Positions 36,727-50,209 of a stretch of 64,000 bases of DNA are shown here, piece after piece. Made by a program: the position numbers and the translations under genes. The stretch's first letter is position 1, and each line of letters starts with the position of its first letter. The stretch spans positions 41,701,835-41,765,834 of the forward strand of contig NC_088102.1 in assembly GCF_036370855.1 (NCBI RefSeq). The letters are read 5' to 3'. The notes under the pieces were generated by a model. It saw nothing but the letters and a program-made list of their open reading frames with translations, did not search any database and was not told where the DNA came from. Origin of the DNA: Dromaius novaehollandiae. Its lineage: Eukaryota > Chordata > Aves > Casuariiformes > Dromaiidae.

Positions 36727-39700
36727 AAGGCAATCTATAAATAGAGCCTGCCTCTTTTCAGCATCAAATACAGACTTTTTAGAACACATCTGAGTTTTTT
36801 TTTTTGTTTTAAATAACATTATGACCGATTTTTTACTATCTTGAAATAATTTACTGTTCTCCTGTCCATTTGCCAGCATTCTGAGTCAAATAGGTCCTGA
36901 ATGTATGCTACCAGATGACTGAAACTGTTTTAAACACAGAATGATTGCGCTATTCCTTGAGTTCATTGAATGCCTTGTCTTTATATGTGACACATTGATT
37001 TTTCAGCTCCCAGTAGATTACAAAATCAAGGTATAATTCCTAAGTATAGTGATCCTAGAACAAATTGTTATGTGGTACGTTGAGAGCTGAAGGAGCAGAG
37101 CTGATATCAGATCATGATTCTCTTTCTGTACAAAGTTTATCTGTAGTGGTTATCATGATAATGTTAGAAGAAGAATCATCTTGATTTGAGTGAAATGGTA
37201 CTTTTATAGTCTTCACTAAGACAGTATTTTCAGTGGGGAAGCCTGTTGAACAATTGGTCTGGATGGAGAAAAATCATGAAACACAAGATAGATCAGTGTG
37301 AAGAAAATATTAATTGGTCTCTGTGGGAGAAATGTGCTGGCTAACCTAGATAGTTTATGTTTTGATTAGGCAAAAATTAAGATGCTTATGCTGAGTGGAG
37401 GAAGAAGTCTTAGGGTTTGTAGGCCTCCCACAGAAAACCAGGTGCATCATTGAGTGTTTGGTGCTCATTGTCATTTATTTATAGGCGTGCGTACGTATAA
37501 ACGTAGTTTGCAAATGTGTTGGCTCCTGTGGATGAAAGTGCACTTTATTGTTGAACCAACCTAACAGCTGGCTGCTATTTAAAGTGAAAGATCATGTCCT
37601 CTGCCTGTGCCTTTTCTGGTGCTCACATGGTCTCTGAACTATAGTGATTCAACTCACTAATTTGGCTGAGAATGATTGCAGGGAGGGAGATGTTTAGACT
37701 GTTCTTCTGATGAGATAGGTTCTGTGACTCTTGCTAGGTCGTGCTGTTGTGTGCGACTTCACCATGGTTGTCTAGCTGAGAAAAGGAGGCAACATAACCA
37801 GATAGTTTTATTGCTATTGCCTGGGTGCTCAGCTGATGTCCCTTTCTGCCTCTTGTCAATTCAGGGAGGAGGCAAGGGAAGGCAAAACGTTTTCTCTAAG
37901 AGCCTACTTTTAGATGAAGTTCCACTCCCTTCCCTGTTGAGTAGGAGAAGGACATTTGAGCTAGATGCCACATTCAGTCTGGGCATTTGTCCTTAGCACT
38001 TTCATCAGTTCTCAGTCTAGGATACCTCAGTCATTTGGCCAGGCTTCAAGAAGTGTTCCCAAAGACTGGATAAATCTTCCCTTGATGAGTCAGTTTTGCC
38101 TTAACCTCCCTTTGGAAGACTGTTATGTGAGGGAGCAGCTGTACATTGATTGGGTGTTTGGAGTTGGTAGATGATATGCATCACTCTGGCTAGGAACTGT
38201 GTTGGTGTGTTGTGACAGCTCCCTAAAATATTTTTTTCCTAAAGTAAAGGTTCGGATGGAAATAATTAATGGTCAGCTTCTGGATTAAGGCCTGCCATTT
38301 GAGTAGCCCTGCAGTAGATGTTGCTCATATTTGATGTTGACATATTCTAATGTGCTCTCATATTCCTTGTTCTTAAAGATAAAAGAACCAGAATCATACA
38401 GGAGGCTGTATTATTCTTTATCTTAACAGTAGTAGTAACTGTATTCTTATTTAAGATTATTACCTCTATTGTTGCTGTTCTAGTTCCTAGTACTAACAAA
38501 GGGTAATAATGTAGTCGGGCTTCACCCATGTCATTGCATGTTTCCCTTTCCTCAGTGGAAATCCCATAACCCTGCTTGCCATATGATTGTATTTCCACCG
38601 TGTTCTCTTATAGATTTAAAATTAAATATCCTTAAAGCAAAATTAATGCCTGTTGCTTAAAAAAATTCGCTTGTAACTTGTATTGATGGAATAGTATTTG
38701 TCATGAGTAAATTCAGGATAGAATTGTAACAGCTATAGAATGCTGCTGTTATTTTAGGGTTATTACGTTTTTGCCGTTATGTCATTAACGGCAAGTCATT
38801 ATGGTGTCAGGTATTATAGTTCTCATACTGTTTTAGCCATTTTATTTGTATAGATCAAGTGTGTAGACATTTTAAATATACAAATATGGCAGGTAATAGG
38901 TCAACAATGCAGCCTGAACTGCTGTTGAAGCCCAAATTTTAATTCTGAGAGATGTAATACTGAGTGCCTTTATACACCCAATATTTCTTTAAAAATGTAA
39001 TATCAATATGTAATACTTTTCACTGGCTAAGTGAGGATGAAGTGAAAGGTTGTAATGCATTTCAGGAAGCTTTGCTGTTGTGTGCTTAGGAATAGTTTTG
39101 TCTTTGGCAGCTGGTTAAAATCTGAGATTGCACTGTAGCTCTTCTAATGGTAAGAAATTGATACAACTTTTGAGTCTCTTGATCCATGTGTTTATAATAC
39201 GTGAACCTACTGATTCTTGTACCTCATTGTGTAATACTATTTCTTTTAAACTGACATCTGGACTGTTAAAATATACTTTTGTGGGCTTGGGATGGTCTCA
39301 ACATATTTTAAATTTACATGGGATAATTATATTTCCAGCATGAATACTACTTTTATCATTGGTTCTTGAAGATTAACAACTCGGCACATATCTCGATCTG
39401 ACTGCTTTAAGACCAAAGAAACTATTGTGGTCATTGAGATTAATTTCGCGTGCAACACCAGTGTCCCTTGCACTTCTCTGAATTAGGGTTGTTAACAGTA
39501 GTTGTCTAAGAACATATAGTTCATTGTCTCTTAAGAACAGTCAGTAATGAGGAATCCATTGAAATCATTCATGAAGTGTTTCAATAGTAGAGTATCCTTA
39601 CTGATAAACATATAAATAAGATTCCTAAGTTCTTTAATTTTAAAGTAAGCTAAAGAGTCAACCTTTGGCTATTATAATTTTGTATGTCAAAATTAAGATC

Positions 39701-39779
39701 TCCGTTCCTCTTGGAATTCCTTAGACTATGAATAGATTTTTCTTTTACCTTGTATTGGATAAGCTGAAGGAATTGAGCT

Positions 39780-40250
39780 TCATGAGTTTGTCACTCTGTG
39801 TATATCCTCCAGTCTTCTAATTTTTGTGTGTGCTTTTCCCTTGCACCTTTTAATGTTTTCAAAGCACTTCTTGAAATGTGAACACCAGCACTGGATGTAA
39901 TATTCCAGCAGCAATCCTCCCACTAGTATATGGAGAGGTACTGTGCTGTCCTGTGGTATTTATTTATGTACTTACCCATAGTCATCTTAGCCTTAACACA
40001 GCAGTATACTTCTGTGCATCTCACTGTTTAACACTGCCATCACATTTTATTATGAGTTGATAATTACCTGTATCACATTAGATAATGTCTCCCTTTATTC
40101 TTTGCTCCTTGATGTCTTCTTTTATCTGAGTTGGAACAGGTATGATTTGATTGCAGTCCTTTTACCACCTGGTGTAGATTGTTCTATACCACTTCCTAAT
40201 CTCACCAGCAACTACAAAATTCATCAATATTTTTTTCCTAAGCTATAATT
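39780..40250 (-). mobile_element. old CR1-type LINE fragment, reverse orientation
   Basis: AAAGCACTTCTTGAAATGTGAACACCAGCACTGGATGTAATATTCCAGCAGCAATCC is a decayed version of the antisense CR1 block CTTAAAGTGTGGTGCCCAGAACTGGACACAATACTCCAGCTGAGGCC. The same block occurs near 2870. Later parts (TTAGCCTTAACACAGCAG, CACTGTTTAAC) continue in the expected order. Confidence 0.6.
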
Positions 40251-40357
40251 TAAAAATGTTACAGCATAAAGTGAAGAACTGATTTTCGTGGGACTAATTA
40301 GGGAAACATCAGTTATGACTTACATTTATAGTTAAATATTGAGACCTACTGACTTAA

Positions 40358-40470
40358 TCGATGTGGTCCTGGGCAACGTGCTCTGCGTGATCCTGCCTGA
40401 GCAGGGGGGTTGGATTAGATGATCTCCAAAGGTCCCTTCCAACCTCAACTATTCTGTGATTCTGTGATAT
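40358..40470 (+). mobile_element. CR1 LINE 3' end, relatively well preserved
   Basis: GATGTGGTCCTGGGCAACG, GCCTGAGCAGGGGGGTTGG, ATTAGATGATCTCCAAAGG and TCCCTTCCAACCTCAAC, followed by two terminal ATTCTGTG repeats, form the classic avian CR1 tail. Only about 110 bp were inserted, a strong 5' truncation. Confidence 0.95.
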
Positions 40471-40749
40471 ACTGATTTTCTGCCATTTTAATTTCTTAAA
40501 AACAGACTGCTATGTGTTAGTAAGTTAGGTATCTTCCAGAAGTGTAAGGGCCAAACTTGTAATGCCGTCATAAAAAAAATAAACAAACAAAGAAAACTAG
40601 TTAGTTTGAAAAGAATGTAAACTTCAGTCCATGTTTGTTGTGGCAACAGAAAATACATCATTGTTATGTTACATCTCTGATCTTTTTGAGTAGCTGATCC
40701 TTCATTATCATCCTCAAGACTTCTGCTCAGGTTTTCCTCTGCTTTCTGT

Positions 40750-41340
40750 AGTTCATGCTAGGGAATAGCAAAGACCCTTGAAGCCTCCTGGCCAGGTAAC
40801 GCCCCCTGGCTTTGCTGTTCTGGCTGTGGCACTGAGGGCAGAAAATCTCGGTGAAACTCCCTGGGGCACCACCTGCCCTGGTGCCTGCCGGAGGCAACTG
40901 CCCAGCATGGTGTACTGTACTGAGCTAGCCGGGGTGCTTAGCCGTGCAGCACCCTGCCGGGGCCCCACAAGTTCTTCCACTGGTAGCTCAGTTGCCTAAG
41001 GAGAGGCACTCCTGGAAAGGGAGCATGTGTTTCTGAAAGAGCCACCCGAACACCAGGCAGGGAATTAACTGCTTCGTTAGAAGAAAGCCACCACTGATGG
41101 TAGCTTTCGGTTTTCCCATACCACTCTACCTTAGAACTTACGCAGAAAGTCATCGTGCAGTTGCAGCCTGTACCAGAAGAAAATCCTGCTTTGAAAGGTG
41201 TTTTCCCAGAACCACTGCTCTTGGCTTTCTGAGAGCCCCCAGTCTTGCTAAACTCATCATCAGAAGCAGGTTCCTTGTGGTCTAAATTGCACCAAATGTA
41301 TCTATACCATCCTTGAGTAAGAGATGCGAGCCTTTCCAAT
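40750..41340 (-). other. GC-richer block with a 133-codon antisense ORF
   Basis: The minus-strand ORF (41339-40938) starts MERLASLTQGWYRYIWCNLD and contains a Lys/Ser/Gly-rich middle and a Cys/Trp-containing part (TGCNCTMTFC, YHQWWLSS). The block differs in base composition from its flanks and adjoins a CR1 tail and an A-rich run near 40571. The protein is not one I can name. A decayed retroelement or a lncRNA exon antisense to TTBK2 are both possible. Confidence 0.25.
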
Positions 41341-41788
41341 GTACTTCTATTAGTGCCACTATAAGGTGAATCTTAAGCAATCATTGTGCATCAGAATAAA
41401 CCTTCACGGACAGTTTGTAAAGGGCAAAAACATTAATCTCCCTGCAGTTTAACAATTTTCACAAAACTGCTTTGTGATCTCTCAGCTCTGGTCCTCAAGA
41501 GAATCCTACAAGACAGCTGCCAAAAACAAGCCTGGGAAATAAAACTAACATTTACAGACAACTTTCAGCATATTAAAGATGCTACTTTTATTTTTTCCTC
41601 CATTTCCCACTAACCCTTTTGTGTTCTCTTCCACACATCACTGTTTTCTTTGTGTATTTTAAAGGTGATTAGTGATGGCATGTTTTTTAATTATGATCAA
41701 ACACATTAAATATGAAAACTTTTCTTTAAATAATTCACTTAAGTTTGCTTGGCATTTTCATTTTTCTTCTTTCCTAAGAAGACAGATG

Positions 41789-41805
41789 CCCCCCCCCCCC
41801 CCCCC
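41789..41805. repeat. C17 homopolymer
   Basis: A run of 17 C on the plus strand (G on the opposite strand), flanked by GACAGATG and GAAGG. Confidence 0.95.
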
Positions 41806-44800
41806 GAAGGCTTAACCATTTAGTAAGCATTAGGGCATACTCATTTGCATCTATATGTAGCTACATTACTAAATTTGCTGCCATTTTATTTAAGTAGGGA
41901 TGGTTAAAGGCACAAATGCCTTTTTAATGTATCAATTGGTGCAATTATATAGTTCTATATTCCCCCCCCTTTTTTTAAGAAAAGAAGAATATTACATTCC
42001 AGATTTCCCTACATCAGTTTTTGAAGTGCATCTGCATCAAAGCAGAGGCTTGAAGCAGAGCAGAAACTAGTCAGCTTCGGTAGGCTCAGCTCGTGCTCTG
42101 TTGGAGCAAGTGGGGGTATGTGGAAGTTGCAACAAAACTGGGAGAAGAGCAAGACAAAGGAATGCCGCTACTCTAGAAGGTGTTTCAAACACTTGGCATC
42201 TTCCTCCTCCTTGCCTTTTCCCATGTACTTCCTTTTCCTCGGGTCTTTCTTGGTGAGAAGTTTGGGCCTCCTGCTGTGAGGAGGTCATGGTCCCATGGAG
42301 AGCATTAGTGAAGGAGGCAAGTGCCTGAGTTTCTGCAGGTGGCTGTTAGTACTGTGTAGTGCGTTGCAGTGCTGCACAGGCTAGGGCAAGGGGTCAGAAT
42401 TAATAAATAGTGGGAACCTGAGGGAGGCAGCTGTAGATGCAGAAAGAAAGAGGCAAAAATGAGTCCAGGAGAACTAAAACAATGAAATATGTATTTGATA
42501 AGCTTGCTTTATTTCTTATGTATCTCAATATGTATGACAGTCTTATTTGCAAGTAAAACAATGAAGAGCCTCTAGTCAGCAAATTGAGCTGCTTTTTTTT
42601 CAAAGGTGGCTACTACTGTATCAGATTTTTTTGAAACTGAACTAGCAGATGTAAGCCTCACATCCTTTTTTGGTTTCTCAACTTTGCAATTGTTGCTGAA
42701 CAATTGTTACTAGCTATTCAACTACTCTTACTAGCTACTGAACTGCACTCAGTAAGCTGAAGCAAAGAAAATACACTTTTTACACTTCAGTACTGCAGTC
42801 TCCAGCACTTAAACTTTTGAGAATTCATCTGAGACTCAAAACTTTTCTCTTGTTTCTCCTATCACCAGCTATGCCAGCTCAGCAAACTTTCTAGGGAGAT
42901 GATGTCACTTTCATCAGATCTGACTACTGGTAATATCCAACAAATAGATTCAGGCTTCACCCTGTTGTTTTTTTTCCCCTGCGTGTTAGTCTTATGGGTT
43001 TTTAATACTTAGGGGGTAAAAGCTTAGTCTTCTTGGGGGAAGAAATTCTGTGTCAGTGAAAGTGCATGATCACTTCTCTAAAAATTGGTATAGAAATCTC
43101 TGTATCACTGTTACTTGTGTGCAGGTATTGCCAGACGAAAAATAGGTGTATATGTGCCGAATGCAACTAGGAGGGAAAAAAAGTCTTAATTCAATGGTAA
43201 GAACTGAACAAAAAGCCTGGGTTTAATTGAGATTTGCCTCTCTACCATGGTTCCAGTGGATTGCTGAAGTATGAAAAGTAGCAAAGTTATGATTAAATTT
43301 TAGTTTAAATTCAGAGATTCCTTGTTAAATTATGTTGGGGAATATCAAACCAAAGCTATTTAGAAAAGTGAAAAGGATTTTAAGAAGCTTGACTATCATA
43401 CCAAATGGCAGCTTAGTTATAGATTCCCTCCCCCCCCTTTTATATCTGTTTTACAATGTGTCTTAATTGTGGAAAGACTGCCATATGTTTTCCCAGTTGT
43501 TGTTTTACTGCAATTTTTGGTCGCTGTTTGTGAGACAGATTTTTTTGGATAAATTCAACACATCATTGAACGTTCCTAGAAGCAACCTAAAGTGGGTATG
43601 AAAAGTCACAGTTGTTGTGGGCTGTTTATCCTCTTCCCTCTCTTCATACTCAGATCTGTATGTAGCAGCCTAAAATTTTCTTGTCCTGTCAGCTGTATAA
43701 AAATTGCTATCATATGTGTAGTTGCTGCCTGAGGCAACAGTTCTGAAGTGAGAGTTTTCTGTGAATTCAAACTGCAGCATTGGTATACCTGGCCTTCAAT
43801 GAATTCAAGTGAATTTCATGAATTTTGTGAAAATCTGACCCAGAATGCTTGCACCAGTTTCATTAAGTGAATGATAACCTTGTGTTTAGGTGGCATACGC
43901 GTTAATGTTTTAGTTCTCTTCCAAACTATAGAAATACTTGAACATAATTGTTAGAGGCATTTGCAAGTCATATCCAAAGCCATGGGGGAAGAAAAACTAT
44001 CCTATGTCTAGTCAGTATCTTTGATCAATCAGCTGTGGTCCATTTTTATCACATGGAGCTCTGCGTGTAACGAAGTCTCGTGATAACAGCAGAGACGATG
44101 GAATTGTCGTCTTAGGCCTGGCGTAGATCCATTTGTCTTGACTTTATTGGCATCTGTAGGATAAAGTAATGGAAAAATTGGAAGTAATGCTTTAGCTCAT
44201 GGATAAAACAAATTTACTGTTTCCAGCTGAGCAATATGTGGAAGTCCTCCATGATCCTTTCAGCTGCAGAAAAGTCCATCCATCCATGATCACCACTATT
44301 GCATCACAACATACTTGAAAAATCTACTGGCACAATTCTGTGCATACGTAATATTCCCTGTTGACTGAAGAGTGTTTAGTCCTATTGAGAAGAATCATTG
44401 GGTGAGCTAGGAGTAGAGGAGGCATTAAAAAAAAAAGCCTGACTTTGATGTGATTATGACTGAAAAGATGACCAAGTATGGTTTCAGCACATTTTTTGAT
44501 TTAAAATTCTTTCACGAGTTCCAAAGGCTATTGTTGTTAAGATGGAATCAAAAATATTTTGGTGTAATCTCTGCTTGAGACAAAAGTTTTTCTCAGAATA
44601 GAGAAGATGTGACTGCATCACATAAAACAAGGCTTTTAGCCAGGGAGAAAAGAGTAAAATAAATCCTTGATGGTAGCCATGTCCAGTTAAGCTAGCTTCA
44701 GCTATTCTTTACTTATATATACTTTAAACTAGCAGTGCCACCAGGGAAGCAATTCTGTTCGTGCACCTCTTCTCCTGATAGAAGCATTTGTATACTGATT

Positions 44801-45600
44801 TAGATCCGGGAAACCTGATTTAGGTTAAGATCCAGGGTAAAACTAAACTTTTCTGAAAGGGGTATTATTAATTAAGTTCCTTAATCCAGTTCATTGTATA
44901 GTAACACAAATTCTTTTTCTGGCACAAGAGAAAAAGGGGTTATTAAGGTTAATTTTTGGCCGTGACATTGAGGTATGTGTTTTAAGTGTTTAAGGAACTT
45001 GCAGATGATCTGTTGCTGTTAAGAAAATGGTAGAAGTTAGTTTTACATCTAATAGTAGTGGATGTGATTTGCAACCATCTCCCTTGCTTATACTACTGCA
45101 AGGCAAAGATACTGCTTGAACACTAACTATGAGGCCTGGTAGCTTCCTACCATTATGCCAACAAACGTGAGCCATAGTCCCATAGCAGATAAGTGCAGAT
45201 GTGAACATAAGAAGACTCTTTGTGTGCACTGATGTATAGCTTACATAAGCTGTTACCTGTTAAGCTGTAAATAGCAGAAATGCTGGCTCATGGTTTGAAG
45301 CGATCTGCACAGTATGCTCAGAGCTCCTGTAAACTCAGTTGACTTTATAGTGAAAAGTGAACTGTTTACTTGAGCCTGTTACCCTAAAGCATATGGGATA
45401 AATGGACGTCTGATCAAGGCTCAGAAAAAAAGAAGCAGGTAAAGCCTTGTTAACTGGGCTAGGAGATGTTCAAAGCAGTGAATGTAGTTGTCCTTGCCAA
45501 GCCTTTTGAACACCTGATTGAGCATCATCACTGCTTGCTTTAGTAATGAGCTTTGTTTGTACAAAGAATTAAAGAGATCTGTGAAGATCTTTTCCTATTC
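41806..45600. other. intronic stretch, nothing recognised
   Basis: AT-rich sequence with short C/T homopolymer runs (41960-41977, 43428-43440). No exon, RNA gene or clear repeat family was seen. Confidence 0.45.
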
Positions 45601-45639
45601 TGTGGTCACAGAGCTGTGATGTCATTTAGATCAGACATG

Positions 45640-47150
45640 CTATCCCACCACACCTCTTTGGAGTGCTGCAAATGATAAGTACAGGCTCTTTGGGAGGGAT
45701 AGGCAAGGAAGTTGAGGAGGCGACACTACATAAAGGAGTGGCTCGAATGCAAAGGACTGTGCTATGGAAAGACCAGTGGGCCTGTTGAGAGCTTGTTGGT
45801 CAGGATCAGAGGGGAGGCCAACATGGCGGATGGGATATCATGGTGAGAGTTTGTTACAGACTGCCTGGTCAAGAAGAAGAAGTGGATGAAGCCTCACCAT
45901 TGTAACCGTGCTTGTCATGGGAGACTTTAACCACCCTGATACCTACTGGAGGCTCAACACATCAAGGTGCAAGCAATGTGCAGATTTCTGGAGTGTGCTG
46001 AGGACAAGTTCTTGATATGTGCTGAATGATTTGGCTAGGGGAAATTCACTGTTGGACCTGTTATTCAGGAATAAAGAAGAACTGGTCACAGATGTGAAGG
46101 CTGATGGCAGCCTTGGCTGCAATGATCATGAGATAGTGGAGTGTAAGACCTAAGGCAAGTGAGGAAGGTGAGTAGCAGAATAATGACACTGGACTGAAGG
46201 AGAGCTGACTTCAGCTTATTCAGGGCATTGGTAAGTGGGATCCTGTGGCAAGCTACTCGGAATGTGACAAGTGCTCAGGATAAGCTGAGCCTCTTCAAGG
46301 ACAAGATTGGTTCATGTTAATGTAAAAGATGTTGAGCAAGATATCAGGAGGCCAGCTTGGGTAAAATGGAAACTCCTGTTTGAACTCAAATGCAAATCCA
46401 AAAAGGAAATGTACGGAAGGTAGAAAAGGGGGTGGGCAGGCCAGCTAGGTAGAGAATAGTGACATTGCCCAACTGTGCACAGACGGAGGTAGGAAAGCTT
46501 TAGCTCAGCTGGAGTTGAAACTGGTGAGGGTTGTGAAAGACAGTGAAAGTTCTTAGGTAGGTATGTTGGCAACAAAAGAAAGACCTAAGAAAATTGCTGA
46601 TTGTTGTGAGTGGCCTAGTGAATGGAAAAGGCTGAGGTGCTCAACACCTTGCTCTGTATTAGCAAGGCCTGCCCTCTGGCCTCCCAGGTCCCTGAGCCTA
46701 GTGGCAGAGTCCGAAAGGGAGAGAAGCACTACCCACAGCAGAGGAAGGTTGAATTAGGGACCACTTAAAGAAGCTGGTCATTGGATCAGATAGGATGCCT
46801 ATGAGAGTGCTGAGGGAGCTGCCCAATGTCATTGCATGACTGTTCCCCCATCATCTTTGAAAGGTCATGGTGACTGTGGAAAGTTCCTTGGCCACTGGAA
46901 AAAGGCAAATGTCATTCCCATGTACAAGAAGGGCAAGAAAGAGGATTTAGGGAACTTCAGGCATGCCAGCTTCATCCTAGTCCACAGGAGGACTGTAGAA
47001 GAAATTCCTCTGGAGGCTATGTCCAGGCACTTGAAAGGCAAGTAGGTGAATGGGAACAAGTAGCATTGATTTATAAAAAGGCAAATTGTGCCTGACCAAC
47101 CCAATTGCCTTGTGTGATAAGGTGGCTGGTGCTGTGGCTATATATTATAC
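45640..47150 (+). mobile_element. CR1 LINE ORF2 remnant: endonuclease end and start of RT
   Basis: Frames interrupted by stops and shifts still spell CR1 ORF2 landmarks in order. VCYRLPGQEEEVDEA (near 45850) corresponds to the endonuclease VCYRPPNQDEEVDE block. MGDFNHPDTYW (near 45918) is the APE endonuclease GDFN-P motif. The D-LLFRNKEELVTDVKADGSLG-NDHEIVE region (near 46060-46140) carries the catalytic SDHE-type motif, here with N. A linker with RRPAW and WKREYGR-like traces follows, then the beginning of RT near 46900-47040 (LEKGKCHSHVQEGQE). Neither end of the element is present. It is pseudogenised and not mobile by itself. Confidence 0.85.
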
Positions 47151-47373
47151 ATAGGACAGTATTTGATATTTACTTAAGAATGTAAGTATGTTCATAATCA
47201 TTGATAACATAATGAAGTACTGAACAATGTCACCAAAACCAAGGTGCATTTAACAGCCTATGAACGGTTTGATGCCTGCAATATTTAAAATTGTTTCAAA
47301 TCCCACACCACTCTGAGACTTCTCCAAACCATGTTTCCTTACATGTAAGTTAACATTTCATACTGTGCTTATC

Positions 47374-47420
47374 ATTGAATACTAAAAGACATAGTAATTG
47401 AATACTAAAAGATACATAGT
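47374..47420. repeat. two-copy tandem repeat, period 23
   Basis: ATTGAATACTAAAAGA-CATAGTAA is repeated directly at 47374 and 47397 with a small insertion in the second copy. Confidence 0.7.
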
Positions 47421-48219
47421 AACTACTTTTTAAAAGGGTTGTTACCCTTGACTTTTTAAAAATATATATTGTAACTTCTAATTTTACTGGTTGACAGAAT
47501 CATAAACTTGCTGTATGTAATGGTACCAAATTTAGAAAGGATTATTCTACATCAATCATATGTAAGAAAACACAAGTAAATATGGAATATCATTTCAAAT
47601 AGCAGGCCTGTACTATACATATAAGTTACTAAATCAATATCATTTCATTGCAGTCTGCAGAGTGCTTTGATGCACCTTGATTAGAGGTAGAATTGAAGCT
47701 TACAATATTAGTGATAATATGCATGTGAAAATCTGAATTTGAATGAGAAGCCTGGTGCTGGAGAGAGTAGGAAGTATATCAATTGATGGGGAAAGTACTA
47801 AGAATAAAAAAGTTGAGACAAGAGAGTAAACCCACTATAAAAAGAAAGGGACAACACCTGGAAGATGGAAGCTGAAGTAATAGGCAAATAGTGCTAGGAG
47901 GTCCTGAACTTTTGCTGCAGACAAAAGTGTTGTTTGTTTTGTGTGTTTATTTTTTCAAAATAACAGCCTTGCAGAAATGCCAGCAAAATGAGGTTACTTG
48001 AGTGAAATGGTTTGCTTTCCTTCATTATTCCCACAATAGCTAATGTGTTTGTCAACAGGTTTAGAATTGGTGCTTCTTGGAAATAACTGACAAAAAGATT
48101 GTGGACAAGAATTGAATTTAAATCACACCTTGTTAATTCAGCTCATTTGGCTTTATAGTGCTACAGGGAGGAGAATTTCTCTGCCCTCTATCCCTCTTCC
48201 CGAGCATAATGCATGAATG

Positions 48220-48817
48220 TAACAATGGCCACTCTGGATCAGACCAAAGGTTCCTCTATGAGGCTGGTATCTTGTGGCCCAAAGTGGATGCCTAGGAAAA
48301 ATACGAGAACAAAGGAAAGATACCTGATACTTTCCTCTAGTGCTTTTCCAAGCTCCATTTCCTACTCAGGGGCTTCCTGAGCCAGGTATAGGTAATATGT
48401 ATTTTTAGTAAGCTTTAATAGATTTCTATTCCATGTAGCTGTCCAGTGTCCCCTTCACCATTGTAAGCTGTTAGCATCCAGAACATGCACTGGCAAGAAG
48501 TGGCACAGGTTAGCTACTAATCCATGAAGAACTCATTTTTTGTATTTGTTCTGAGCCTGGCTCTTGCTGACCTCATTTGATGTTTTCTAGTTCATTTATT
48601 AACTGAGGTTGTGAGTAGGTGATCCCTAGCAAATCTCTTCATGCCCCTAATGATTTTGTAGACCTCTGTCATATTCCTCTATTTGCTTCCCATCATCTTT
48701 AAAAGAAAGTAGTTGTTCTTTACTTTATACAGAAATTATTCTGTGTCTCTGGTTAACTTGTTCCATTTTCTGAACCCTTTCTTTTTTTTTTTTCTTTTCT
48801 TTTTCTTTTTTTCCTCG

Positions 48818-48851
<34 letters not shown>

Positions 48852-49930
48852 AGATAGGGAAGACTAGAATTGCATGAAGTGAACCCATGGATATATATAC
48901 TGCAACATAATGATGTTCTCCATGTTGTCTTCTGTTTTGTCCTTCTAATTCTTCATTGTTTTGACTGTTATTGAGCATTAAACTGCCATTTTTTGTAACT
49001 GTTTATCATAATACTAAGATCTTGTTCCTGATTGCTAACAGTCCTTTTTTTTTTTTTTTTTTTAATGAAAAGTTAGGATCATTTTTTCCTATGTACATCA
49101 TCTTACATTTATTTACACATAATCTTGCCTACCATTTTATTGCCCGGTTATTCAGTAGCGTAAGGTCATTCAACAGTTCTTCAGTTGTCTCTTTTTTTTC
49201 CCTCTCCCCTTAAACTCTGAGTCGCATACTATTGTCTGCCACCTTTGTTAACTCATCTCTTGCCCTGTTTTCCAGGTTATTTATGAAAACATTGAGCTGC
49301 ACAGATTATAACCTGTTCCTTGCAGAACTTTCCTAGTGACCTCTTCACACTATGTGAACTGATTGTTTAATCCTTCTGTTTCCCATCTCTTACCCATTAT
49401 TTTCCATGTAAAGGACTCTTTCTCTTATGGCATGCCTGCTTAGTTTCTTAAAAGGTATTTGACAAAGTACTTTGTTTCTTCCTGGGTATTTTCCTCATTT
49501 TCTTCCACTGTCAACACAGCTGCAAAAATTCCACTGAGCTTCTCTCTTACAGTCTTATCTTTTCTGAATGCTCCTCTTATACCATGACCATATATTGGCC
49601 ATATGTATTCTCTGGTATGCTTTCTGTTCCTGATGTCTGAAGAATGATTTACTATTAGTTTTCATGTCTTTTAGTTTTCTTTCTTAGTGTTTTTTGTCTT
49701 GTCTCTATTATACTTTTGCACTTGTTATAACTTACCATTTCTTTTATTTTCCCTATTTGGACATGATTTTGACTTTGTGAAGCGTGCTTTTTTGCTACTT
49801 ACAAATTCTCCTGCTTTTCACTCATGTTGGCTTTTTTTGTGATCCTTTTCAAGTCTTTCTTAATTGATATTGTATGCTTTGCTCTGTGCTTTCTACTTGT
49901 TCTCCATTAGAGAGACCATTTGGTCTGCAA
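48220..49930 (-). mobile_element. long old CR1-type LINE copy, reverse orientation
   Basis: Read on the plus strand, the antisense landmarks of ancient sauropsid CR1 elements follow in order over 1.7 kb: AATGGCCACTCTGGATCAGACCAAAGG (the element's 3' end), TGTAGACCTCTGTCATATTCC, TTCTGAACCC, TTTTTGAGATAGGGAAGAC, ACATCATCTTACATTTATT, ATTTTATTGCCCGGTTATTCAG, TGTTTTCCAGGTTATTTATGAAAAC, TTACCCATTATTTTCCATG and GGTATTTGACAAAGTAC. Two long T runs interrupt it. No ORF survives. Confidence 0.8.
48779..48850. repeat. T-rich low-complexity tract ending in T32
   Basis: A (CT4-9)n stretch followed by 32 consecutive T at 48819-48850, lying inside the reverse-oriented CR1 copy. A second T19 run is at 49045-49063. 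Confidence 0.95.
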
Positions 49931-50209
49931 GACCAAAATAAAACAGAAATGGGAGATATGGTCAAGCAGTATCGCTAAAAATGTGGCTGTGAATTAAGTC
50001 ACATGCTGAATAATGGTCTTTTGAAGAAGGATTGTGTTTAGATATCCAAGGAATCCATTCCAAAATTTGAAAGCAGAACCATTAATGATCCAGATGGAAG
50101 ATCATGATTCAGGTTTTCTGTAGGTGAATAATTTGTGCTAAAATAGAATATTTTGATAAAACCTGAATTAAAAATGTAAATATTGAACCTGAAAAGTTAT
50201 AACTCATCA

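Larger units (their letters stand above)
32651..39770. other. intronic stretch without recognised repeats
   Basis: Apart from the CpG-bearing segment, the TA microsatellite, the 70-codon ORF and the G13 run listed separately, I recognise no exon or repeat family. A 106-codon ORF at 37676-37996 has no motif. Confidence 0.4.

Noticed and set aside
46312-46575. 87-codon minus-strand ORF
   Set aside because: It lies antisense to the CR1 ORF2 remnant at 45640-47150, whose plus-strand landmarks explain the sequence.
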